From Cycas panzhihuaensis (Eukaryota > Cycadophyta), in contig CM041465.1 in assembly GCA_023213395.1 (NCBI GenBank), positions 41,051,741 to 41,115,740 on the forward strand: 64,000 nucleotides of DNA. Direction: 5' to 3'. The notes beneath the pieces are model-generated. The model worked only from the letters and a program-made list of their open reading frames with translations, was not told the DNA's origin and ran no database searches. Shown here piece after piece: positions 48,487-59,029 of the stretch; position 1 is the first letter of the stretch, and every line of letters begins with the position of its first letter. Position numbers and translations under genes: made by a program.

Positions 48487-48491
48487 ACTTG
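48487..48491 (+). repeat. Target duplication of the Tat-like element (acttg / actta)
   Basis: acttg here and actta at 61792-61796, differing by one transition. Confidence 0.8.
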
Positions 48492-51276
48492 TGGATGTAC
48501 GTCTATGGGATAGCTACCTAATTGAGTAGGAATAACGAGGGCAGTCGATGGAACTACAAGGTATGGACAAGAACCTACGAGTAAGGCAAATACCACGCAG
48601 GGTGCCCCGTGTGCTAGAGCATGAGTTTGAGACCTGCGGATAGTACCCAACTACCTAAAGGTGGTTCCCCACTTTAGTTAAGAGGAGAGGAGGCAGAAGA
48701 TTAACCTGGGTAGATCTAGGAGAAGGATCCTCCCACCCTTGGATGGCTGGAAGGGAAAGGAGAGAACCCCTTGAGGGTTTCCCTATAGCAGTGGGAAATG
48801 AGTAAGGGGTAAGTAAGTGAGCAACCTACAAATGAGATCTTCTTGGTTATCTAGTTAGGCAGAAGAAAACTGAGGAAGGATGAAGGGAATGGGAACGATC
48901 GATTGATCAAGAGTTCCCCCCTTCAAAAGAGCAATCAAGAGAAAGGGGGGTGCTATGACGCATGCAAGTAAACTAAACCGAGCATAACAAGTCAATGGGA
49001 CAAGGGTGAAGTTTACAAGGTGAAGGGAAAGGTTAAAAGGGGGAAGCTTCCTAAAACCTTTTCCTATGATAGATATAATGCGTGAAATATAACAAACAGA
49101 ATATAAACCAAAAGAGAGAGTTAGTTTCCCTTTTCCTCTCAAATGATCTAATTACTACTGTGCAAAAATCTTAAAAAAAAAAGAAAAGTGAAATAGAGCG
49201 AGAGAACATACCCAGAATGGAGACGCGATTGAAGCAATAGCGTTCCTACAAGGTGTCCAAGACTACTCCACAAAGCACAGTGAGAGAGAGGGGCCGTGGT
49301 AGAATGAAGTATGGGGCTTTCTTACCTTCCCCGGAAGTGACACTAGAGTGCCAAGAAAGCAGAAAAGGAAAATGATGGCAGCAAATGAAATGTTAAAATA
49401 AAATATAAGTAAAGGCACTTACCAGCAAGAGAGAAAGAGGAGGAAATCCCTTACACCCTCTATGTACCTGCAAGTAAGCATAAATATCCCTTTCTAAGGA
49501 AAGGAGTCTAACAACACAAAGTGGAGTCCTAATAACACGTGTGTACATATATGAAAAATAAATCTCTGTATCTATATGTTAGTGTACATGAACCATGAGG
49601 TTGCAGTAATAATCTATGGCAAAACAAACTACTCAAATGAACGGTAAGTAGATAAGTAAGCCTCAAAGTGGCCCACCTCCTATAAAGAACAACCCTACCC
49701 TCCCTCAAGAAGCCACAAGGCAGTGAGGGTATGGCTATAAGGTTAGCTAAAAATGGGACAACAGAGATGCAAAAGAGTCTAAGTCAAAACTCAATAAGGA
49801 TGGGGTGCTATGAGAAGCAAACTGGACTGTTAAGAAGAGGATTGAGCCAAGAAAAGTAATCGGGGCTTATGCGTTGCCCGTATTTGGGAAATGAGCCCTT
49901 AAACCAACACTGCAACAAGTGACAACACTGATTTCAGTAGCTGGAAATAGCCTACTAAACCCTTACTCCACTCTAAGAGCAGCATGGGGCAAAAAGGGAG
50001 GTTTGGAGGGCAAAAAGCCTCTTAGGGAGCGTGGAAGGTGGTACAGAATCCACCCAACTCTATCCCAAACCTTATGTATCCCTTGTGACTACTATCCTGG
50101 GAATGAAACACAGGAAAAGAGGCCTTAACATTAGAGTAAAAAGCCCAAGGGAAAAGTAAGAAACAACCCTTGGAACGAGATAAGACAAGCTATTGTAAAC
50201 ATGCAAAGACTGGGCATAATTTGGATAAAGGAAAGACCCTAAACTAATAAATACCTATAGAGAAGATGGGAGGCATTTTCCTGTGTCAAAACCTACTAGA
50301 AAGAGGCTGAGAAATATGTAGAAAGACTGTGGAACAGTAGGTATAGAGCCCATGTTAAGATGGCTGAAGGAAAAAGCCTGCACTTGAGACTACTTGATGG
50401 CTACCTGGGCAAGGAAGTCTTGGAAACTCTTCAAAGAGGCCCTCTCCAAGGTGTGCAAGGGGCTAGGAAGATGTCACAGCCAAACCAAAGGAGAGCTAGG
50501 CACTGGAGAGTGATTGTAGGTCCTGAAACAACAATGGAGCAGCAGGGAACAACAGACAGTAGGGTATTTTTCCTTGTGATCCTTCTAAAATGAGGCAAAA
50601 AGATCCCTAAAATGAATTAGGTAAGACTTAAATACCCAGCCCCAACCCTAATCAAGTGATTAGGGCATGACTGGCGATGAGTTAAGTCCTAAGACACATG
50701 GCAATTCCACAATAAATGCAAGAATTGCTACAGCAGATTTTGAGAAATAAGTTGTGATAGTCGTACCATGGTAAACTTTGCGGTATTGTGGTAAATCTCA
50801 TGGTACTATGAAATTTACCGCGGTGTGGGACCAGAGGCTAAATCTGGCCCAAACAACTAGCCTGGGCTGTGGGCCAATGACCAAGGAGGCCGGTAAGGGG
50901 CAGGGCCACCTGCCTAGAGGCAGACGAGCTAACAAATGAGCCACAGGGAACAACAACAAGACTCAAAGGTGCAACAAGTTGAACAAATGATGATGGATCA
51001 TCACACAGGCAAGGATGATATAAGCCAACTGGGTCTTAAGGTAAGTAGGGCAAAATGCAAGAAGTGACATAGCCACTGAGGTGTCACACTAACTGGGAAT
51101 GTGCCCCTACTATAGTCGTCATAGGCTAGATAGGTGTAGATGACAACAGGACCATCTACAAAATCATAGCATGCAAGCAGATACTCATTACAAAAGAAAA
51201 TGACAACAAGGTGAGAAGCATACCTGTACTTACCTAAGTCGACCTCTCCGTATCCATTCCTGGAAGCTGGGAAACA
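48492..51276 (-). repeat. Tat-like 3' LTR, 2,785 bases
   Basis: Aligns throughout with 59030-61791. Small open frames inside it (for example on the minus strand at 48855-49142) recur in the partner LTR and are part of the repeat, not separate genes. Confidence 0.92.
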
Positions 51277-51290
51277 CTACCCCCTTGGTA
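51277..51290 (-). other. Polypurine tract
   Basis: Coding strand taccaagggggtag directly before the 3' LTR start tgtttcccagc. Confidence 0.75.
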
Positions 51291-51689
51291 GCAGAGCCTC
51301 ACCGCTCAGAAGCATGGTGCGATGGTGAATGCTGGCAACACAACTATCAGTAGCACATGTGTATGTAGATATATAAATCAAGATCATAACAGTAGTCAAG
51401 GGTACCAACGAGTGTCGTGGCAGAACACATGGATACAAAGATAGAGGTGGAGATAACATAGGGGCTACCTATGTGGCACCTAGGAATCGACTGGGAAATA
51501 CAAAGGGTGAGGGGGCTGCCCTCACCACAAAAGATGCAAAGAGATATACATAATCAAGTAGAAGAGATGAGTAAACAGAACTGGTAGTCACCATAGTTTA
51601 ACCTCATTAGTGGCTAAGTTTCAGAGGTGTGAACGGATCACTAGAAGATGAAGCATATGATGACCTAGGGTTTGGATGACAGAGTGACC

Positions 51690-52150
51690 AGACAAGCCTT
51701 AGGGACGGTCAGCAAGAAGAGGAAGGCGATGCTCAAGGATAAGGCAAACGAGACTATCTGCCTCAGCGTTGAGGGCCTGAGGAATGTGCTAAATGTCAAC
51801 AGATGGGAAGCAAGCCAAGAGGGATCTCGCGGTTGAAGTAAGGGTTCTCAAGAGAGGGCATCGCACCTGGTAAACCTGGGTGAGATGGGACACCACAACC
51901 TAAGAGTCGCAAAGTAAAATGATGGGTCTATGATGGAAATAGAGAGCATCAGTGAGAGCTTCAATAATAGCTATGTACTCAGCTTCATTGTTGGTAGCCT
52001 ATGAGAGGAAGACCTTAGAGCATAGGAAATCATGTCCAAAAGAGCTGTGAAGAATCTATGCAGCAACAGAAGGTCCAAGGTTACCACGGCTTTCACTGTC
52101 GATAAAAATGTAGAGGGACATGGGAACACAGGTTCTGCAGAGGAACCAGA
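51690..52150 (-). pseudogene. Archaeal-type RNase H domain (aRH), downstream of integrase
   Basis: Minus-strand reading: an IFIDSESRGNLGPSVAA segment (first catalytic Asp), then ATNNEAEYIAIIEALTDAL (Glu), LLCDS(stop)VVVSHLTQVYQVR (Asp) and HIPQALNAEADSLV (last Asp). These are the four conserved blocks of the RVT_3/archaeal-like RNase H found in Tat elements. Several stops occur. It begins about 120 bases after the end of integrase and is a separate module from the gypsy RNase H at 53.65-53.93 kb. Confidence 0.78.
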
Positions 52151-52265
52151 AAGAAGAAGAGGAGGCCATCCTAAGTTGCCATTCTACCCATGGCTGGGAG
52201 AAACGAGAACAACTTAAGATGGTAGTTTAAGCTCATTTCAGAGCGTGCGAGAAGTGACAGCAGGG

Positions 52266-53420
52266 TCACGAGTAAAACTTCTTAAGGAATTTTCCATTAA
52301 CAGCTTTCTCAAACTCAAGACCTTCTAGGGTGGCAATCTTATAAGCACCAGTACCGAGAGTCTCAATAATGACAAAATGGCCAACCCATCGAGGTTTAAA
52401 TTTAGTTAAACGGTCATGAAGATATTCAAGTTTGAGGATGTGGTCCCTAGGAAACAAAGGATGAGAACAAAGATGTTTATTGTAGGTCCTTTGTAAGCGA
52501 GCTTTGGATGCTAGGTTAGCCTGATAAGCAGCTAAGCATCTCTTATCCAAAGCCTCAAGGTCTAAAAGGCAAGTGTGATAGATCGACTCTTCATCGATGA
52601 GACCTCGAAGAGAGACTCACAAAGAAGGAATCTCTACCTCCAATGGGAGTACCACCTTGGCACTGTAGATCAAGGAGAACGGGGTCATTCCCATGGTGGA
52701 ATAGATAGAGGTACGATAAACCCACAAAGCAGAAGGCAGCTAAAGGTACTAGTCTCTTTAAGACTGAGCAACAATTTTCTTTAAGATATTGATGAGAGTC
52801 TTATTGAAAGACTCCACTTGGCCATTTTCCTAAGGGTAGTAAGGAGAAGAAGTCTTGTGAGAAATCTTGAACTTCTAACAAAGCTCATCCATCTCCTTAT
52901 TACAAAAGAGGATTCCATTATCAGTGATTAGGATGTCCGAAATCCTAAAATGGTAAATGATGTGTTGGTAAACAAATGTAGCTATTATTTTACTAGGAGT
53001 AGTAATTAAGGGAATGGCCTCCACCCATTTGGTAAAATATTTAGTGACAGTTAAGATAAACTTGTGCTACATCAATGAAGGTGGAGAAATAGCCCCAATG
53101 AGGTTTATCCCCCACTGAGTAAAAGGCCATGGAGAAACAATAGGGTGAAGGGCCTCAGAAAGTACATGGGAGATGTTGGCATGTTCCTGACATCGCCAAC
53201 ATCTCAAGGCAAAGGCGTGGGCATCCTTGAAAAGGGACGGCCATAAGTAACCCATGCGAAGGATCCTTTGAGCCATAGACTGGCCCCCAAAGTGGCCCCC
53301 ACAAATATCGTGGTGGTATTCGTTGAGTATTTAGTCAGCTTCGTCAGTAGTAACGCAGCGGAGGAGGATCCCATCGAAGGACCTCTTGTACAATACTTCA
53401 TCCATGAGGAAGTATTGCCT
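52266..53420 (-). pseudogene. Gypsy integrase, Tat-like
   Basis: Minus strand: ILRMGYLWPSLFKDA and CWRCQEHANI of the zinc-binding region near 53276-53160; PWPFTQWGINLIGAI; core with ITDNGILFCN and YYP(stop)ENGQVESFN around 52980-52830; C-terminal segment LASKARLQRTYNKH, FKPRWVGHFVI and GAYKIATLEG to a stop at 52266. Apart from scattered stops and the junctions between short frames it reads almost continuously. Confidence 0.85.
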
Positions 53421-53639
53421 AGCAGAAGTCTGGATGTGAGATCTAACTTTACTACTAACTTCAGGGTGGTATTACTATTATGTGAGATACTGTACTATAT
53501 CACCATACCACTCATTACTGATGAGTGGATGAGGAGAGACGTCCTAAATCATTAGGATGGACTCATTAGGGAGAGAATCGTCGACGGGAGTATCAAAAGA
53601 GTTAGGAATAGGGGCATCCACAAGCTGCTCGGCCACCAC

Positions 53640-54882
53640 CATTCCCTTCTTTGATTTCTGGTTAACGATATGAAGGTTGAATTCTTGAAGTAGGATGGCC
53701 CAATGACCAGCCCTACCCATCAAATCTAAATGAGTCAGTAAGTATCACAAGGGATCAGACTGGACGATCATCTTGGTGGTATTAGACACTCCTTCTCGAT
53801 AGGAGAGTAATTAAGTTTAGCAGCCACGAGGGTGAGACTGATGAAATAAATAGCCCTCTCAATTCCTGAGTCATCCTTCTAAGTTAATATAGCACCCAAG
53901 GACTCGTCAGCTACTGAGGTATAAAGAATGAAGGGCCTATAGAAGTGAGGGGACGTCAGCATAGGAGCGAAAGCGAGGGCTTCTTTGAGTCCTTCAAAGG
54001 CCTTTTAGATCTTATCAAACCAAACAAACGGAGCTCCCTTCTCCAATAGGTTCGTAAGGGGTTTAGCACTTACGACAAAGTCTGCCAAGAAGTGCTTGAG
54101 AAAATTGAGCCTACCTAGAAATGACTTAATCTGTCATTGGGTTCTAGGGAGCGGCATGCCAAGGATTACCCTGACCTTGTCAGGATCAATCTGGATTCCT
54201 TGTTTGGACACAAGAAATCCAAGGAGATTGCCCGAACTAACGATAAACACACACTTGAGAGGTTGAGTCTAACATGATACTTGCAGCATCGTGAGAAGAT
54301 AGCCCGTAAGTTAGAGGGATGATGGGCCCTGACACATGAGAGGCCCATCATGTCATCCATGAAGACCTCCAATGTGTTATCAATGAGATCATGAAAGATG
54401 AAATGCATGGCTCTCTAGTAAGTACCACCTGCATTCTTAAGGCCAAAGGGCATTGCCTTATAGGCAAAGGTACCCCACGGTGTAGTGAAGGCCATCTTAT
54501 GACGGTTTTTATGAGATATCTAGATCTGGTTATAACCAGAGAAGCTGTCCATTAAGGACATGACTTCGAATCTAGTGGTTTGATCAATGATTTGATCGAT
54601 GAAGGGGAGCAGAAAGTTGTCCTTAGGACAAGCATTATTAATATCACAGAAGTTGACATATATATGAATGGCCCCATTCTTTTTAGCAACAAGGATAATG
54701 TTGGAGACCCACTTGGGGTAATCAATAGAAGTAATGAGTCTAACATCCAAGAGCTTCTCAACCTCCATCTTGATGGTGGCTGAGAGCTTCAGGTGAAGGG
54801 GATGCTGCTTCTGGCACATGGGATGGGCGCCAGGGATGGTGGTGAGATTATGGGTGATAATGGAGGGGTCAATTCCCTTCAT
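53640..54882 (-). pseudogene. Gypsy reverse transcriptase and RNase H, Tat-like
   Basis: Minus strand from 54882: KMEVEKLLDVRLITSIDYPKW, SNIILVAKKNG, FCDINNACPKDNF; then MPFGLKNAGGTY and the catalytic VFMDDMMGLS near 54360. A frame change follows. RNase H at about 53930-53650: ADESLGAIL, GIERAIYFIS and LNYSPIEKECL. The Asp pair of the polymerase is kept; stops and frameshifts disable it. Confidence 0.85.
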
Positions 54883-55299
54883 GTCAGCATAATCCCACGT
54901 GAAAACATCCCGAAACTCCTAGAACAAAAGGGAATACTCCCTTACCTCATCAAGAGAGAATTCCATCCCGACCTTAATGACCTTGCCAAGGGCCAAGACT
55001 ATATCTTGGGTTGCCCCTATGCATATGGAATTCCCCTCCTTGAAGCGAAGAGGGGCAAGGTTAACGAGAGGAGATGGAATAGGAGATAGGATTGGGTCAG
55101 CAAGTGTGGACCCAATCGCAAGGATCTTCTAGTGGCCAAGCCTGTGGTGACCAGAAGGTAAGTTACGCGTAAAGCTTGCTAGGTGCTCAAGCAAGGCTTC
55201 ATAATCCTCAAAGTAATCCACCCCATGGATGACCTTACTCCGAGTAGATAAAGTACTAGAGGAAGTGGAGGCAACGGGACTGTGATGGTTATTGGGTTA

Positions 55300-56340
55300 C
55301 CCGTCTTCCTCGCGAGACTCTAAGAGAGAGTCAAAAGGAGGCTCTTCGGAAGGAGTAAAAGGCAGTTCTTCGAAGCCATCACCTGCGGGGGGTGATAAAG
55401 GGGAAGAACTGAGGACGAACGAGTCAACACGAGTGATGACATGTGACACATAGGAGTGGCTAGCCTCACCAATGAAAGAGGTTCTAGATGGAGATCTAGA
55501 ATGAGATGGGTGCAACCTACTGGTGTGGAGGAAAGAGATAGGGTGGAGATAATCCTCATCCTTATCATGCAACTTGTCATCACTAAACGAGGCAAGGCAC
55601 CCGTAGCTCCTAATGCCAATAGGAGCAAAACACATGAGACTAGGAAAAGAAGATGTAGGATCTTCTTTAGACAGATTGGGTATACCAATGGAGTAAGTCA
55701 AGGTATGAATTGAAGGACCTTGGCTTGCTTGATTAACAGGATGGGTTTATTTGGCAAGCGGCTATTCGCGAGGAATGACCCTCATTCATCCTTCGTGGAT
55801 GAATTTAAGTTATCCCCGAAGAGTCAAATGCATAGCTCCTATTTGGTCGAGCCATGGATGACCTAAGAGAAGGTTGTAGTCGACGTCGACATCGAGGACT
55901 ATAATGTCAGTGAGGACAGTCTTGCCCTCGAGGGTAAGCAGAATCGCAACAGATCCCAATGGGGTCTTCTTGCTATCGTCATAACCTTGGCATCACTATG
56001 GAACATGTTCCAAGGCAGAAATACCAAGCTCTTACATGACACACAAGGGCATGGCATTCATGGAAGAACCATTATTGATAACAATCCTTCATAGGGTACA
56101 ATCAGGTGTATCGATGGTAATAGTGAATGGGAAGTTCCACTGACGTTCCCTTTCATACGTGGGAGGAAGGTCCTTAGGATCAAAAGAAATAACAGGTTCA
56201 TGACTTTGGGTAATATCCAAAGCATGAATAGGCATGTCATTTAATCCTAAAGCTTCTAAGAGGAGGGTCCATTGCTCGAGATAACTCCTCAAAACATCCA
56301 TCAAGGACATTCCTACAGCAAAGGTATGAAGCTCATCCAC
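55300..56340 (-). pseudogene. Protease region and linker, Tat-like
   Basis: Minus strand: MDELHTFAVGMSLMDVLRSYL, PKDLPPTYERERQWNFPF and IVINNGSSMNAMP, where a Tat-type protease active site would be; then TDIIVLDVDVDYNLLL. A Ser/Pro-rich linker (55297-55701) leads toward reverse transcriptase. Homologous to the fragment at 8215-9080. Confidence 0.7.
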
Positions 56341-56499
56341 GATGGAGAAAGGCTTACCCTTCGCGGTAGGTTGGGTAAGTGCCCTTCAAAAATTGTAATG
56401 ACTCGAGCGTACAGGAATGGCCTTGGGGAAGAGAGGCACTTCTAGAGGAGGGTTCTCTGGAAGAGGATCAGAGGGAGTAGAGGAAGAAGCACCGGTTGC

Positions 56500-58861
56500 T
56501 TCTTTGGCGGCTTGAGATCAGGTAAGGGCATATGAAGAAGTAGCCCTAACCATTTGGATCACCTTCTTCCCCTTGTTCCGGGGCTACAAAGGTGATGGGG
56601 TGTGACGGTTAGGGGAACGAGAGGAAGAGGACGAATCCCAAGTGCCCTTCCCTTTATCGCGTGAAGGATGGGAATTTGGTGATCTTCCTCGGTTCCAGTT
56701 ATTCTTGGATTGAGTGTTGCGATCGTGTTCCCCATGTTTGGGGAACGGGTCCTTATGGACCGATTGGTCTAAATTAGGCATTTAGACCCATTTAGGGGAG
56801 GAATCACGTTGAGGGGCATCCTTGGGATGCTGAGCCCTGTAACGTGAGTCCTCGTGGAAGCACTCCCCATGAATGGAGTACCACTTCTTCTCAAGTGGGG
56901 GATCTATCTTCCTCATTTGAGAGGACTAGGTGTTTCCATTCCTAGGGAGGGAAGCTTGAGTTGCTTATTGAATTTGTTTATTGGATGTTGGAGATAAAGG
57001 AGCCTAGAGTTTAAGCTTCTTCATCGTACGTTCGAATGAACATATGATGGATGTGAGGGGGTCTAAAGTCCTCTCAGTTTGATGAGAAGAGGATTTAGAG
57101 GGTTGTTGAGGTTTAGTATCTTTCATTAAAGGTGGTGCATCACGTCGTTGTGAGGGCTTGAGAGGCTTCTTGAGTCTAGCCTGGATCTCAATAGCCTCCA
57201 ATGCTAAGCACTTGGCGATCATGGAGTTGCATGTGGTCGCCCCCATTTTAAGGACTTCCACATATACTTTAGGACAAAGTGTGTTAACGAAAAGATCTCT
57301 CTTCAGCTCCTCAGGCAACGTGGCCTTAGTGGAGTGAAGAAGGTCATGGAATCACCTCACAAAGTCACGATTCATCTCATCGTGACCTTGTTTGAGGGAT
57401 AGGAGGGATTTTATTCTACTCTCAAATGGATGAGCTACATCAAAGTAGTTGATAAATTCATCTACCAATTGCTGAAATGAAAAGATAGAGTGGGTATGGA
57501 GGTAATAAAACCACTTAAGGGCATCGCCCTACAAAGATCATGGAAATAATTTCATTAGGATATGGTCATAAGCCCAGTAGTTTATACATACCATAGAAAA
57601 ACTACACATGTATTCAGCTAAGTCTTGCAATGAAGTTCAATCAAATCTAGGAACTTCAGGAGGATAAGGTGGCAGATTAGTTCTTAATACCTCAATGGAT
57701 AAAGGTGTTGACCTATAGTCCATGAAGGGACGTGCCCTTGCCTGGACCATAGGATCAGCAAATGATGCAGTTGGTAGTGAGCAAGGAGCAGATGGGGGTG
57801 GCATACCTATCCCCCCTTTAGGATATGCCCCTTACTAGAAGGGGGCTTAAGGATAGGTGCCTTGAGAAGGAGTCAGGTTCACTTGCGAAGGCATGGCAAA
57901 AGGGACTGTGCTAGATGGCGGAAAAGGGGGATGTCAAACCAGGTTTTACCCATATGGGCCACCTATAGGTGGGGAAATCCCATATGGATGTAGCAGATCT
58001 ACTCCATAAGCTGGGAGGTGGTTCCCTCTACCCTACCCCCAAGTTTGAGAAGTGTAACCTGAGGGGATATAAAAGGAAGAGCCGACAGGTTGGTTTTGAG
58101 GGTGTGTGGGAGCGGGTCCCATATGACTAATGGCTAAAGGGTTAGTAGGACTGACAGGCCTACTAGAGAAAGTATGTGCCACATTGGGGGATGGCATATT
58201 AGTTTGGCTAGGAAAGGGTATGCTAACCTTCAACTCAGGGAAGGACATACCGCGAGAAGGTCCCAAAGCACTAGGACCTTGGTGAGGGATAGAAGGTGCA
58301 ATATGCGTCCCCGCAATAGCAATAGGGAAGGAGCTGGACGAATGTATAGGCACAAAGGGATTGGTTATTGCAGGAGGAGTAGATGAGGATGAAGAAAACG
58401 GTGAAGGAACAGACGAAGAAGAGGCTCCCCCACAGAAGGCATCTTTAAACCATCTAGGACATGGTTGAAAACGAGCAACACAATGACACTCGTTAAAAGC
58501 TTCAACCACATTGGCGGGAGGGGTATCTACATGATCATAAGAGGTAGACGAGACCTCAAACAAAGTAGATCCCTCAGGATGTTCCTCATAAGAATCGCCA
58601 ACCAAGTAGTAAATCTCAAGGAGGAAGGACGTCAAGCGGGTGAGGTTGGTCACCTGGGTAGTAAATAGGATCATCACCCTCTTGGGTGGATCGCAGAATA
58701 GAAGAGGGAAACTCATGAGTTCCTGAGGCTGAGGTGTGGTAGGCCCAATCGGAAGGGTATCCCTCCATAGTTGAATCAGAATCCGATGAAGGAAGAGGAT
58801 GATACTCAGGATCTTTTAACAATGGAGGTAAGCCACATAAGCGATGAGAGAAATGTCGCAT
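56500..58861 (-). pseudogene. Gag, Tat-like
   Basis: Minus strand from about 58861: acidic Ser/Pro-rich amino terminus (RHFSHRLCGLPPLL...), frame shift near 58700 into a 227-codon frame rich in Pro, Ser and Phe, then the capsid-like core at 57600-57000 (DALKWFYYL, SFQQLVDEFINYF, EELKRDLFVNTLCPKVYVEV). A basic Arg/Lys/Ser tail follows (56584-56781). No zinc knuckle seen. Homologous to 5640-6770. Confidence 0.75.
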
Positions 58862-59010
58862 ACAAGGCTAACCAACACTGTAGGAGAAAGAAAGGATGAC
58901 AAAGAACACACATTGGGGGCTACCCAACAAGGAAAACGAAGTAGGAGAAAACCACAAGGAGGTAGCAATACTAACAGAAAAGAGCAGAAACTAGTTCCCT
59001 TACTGGCAGA

Positions 59011-59028
59011 TCCCCAGTATGGTCACCA
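59011..59028 (-). other. Primer-binding site, not Met-tRNA type
   Basis: Coding strand tggtgaccatactgggga, one base from the LTR. It resembles the tggcgac...ctgggga primer sites (Arg-tRNA type) known from Ogre/Tat elements rather than tggtatcagagc. Confidence 0.6.
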
Positions 59029-59029
59029 G

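Noticed and set aside
48855-49142. 95-codon minus-strand frame, repeated at 59393-59680
   Set aside because: It is conserved only because both copies lie in the two LTRs of the same Tat-like element; no protein family match and no codon-like substitution pattern seen.
55297-55701. 134-codon frame as an independent protein
   Set aside because: Ser/Pro-rich linker between protease and reverse transcriptase of the Tat-like element; continuous with neighbouring remnants.
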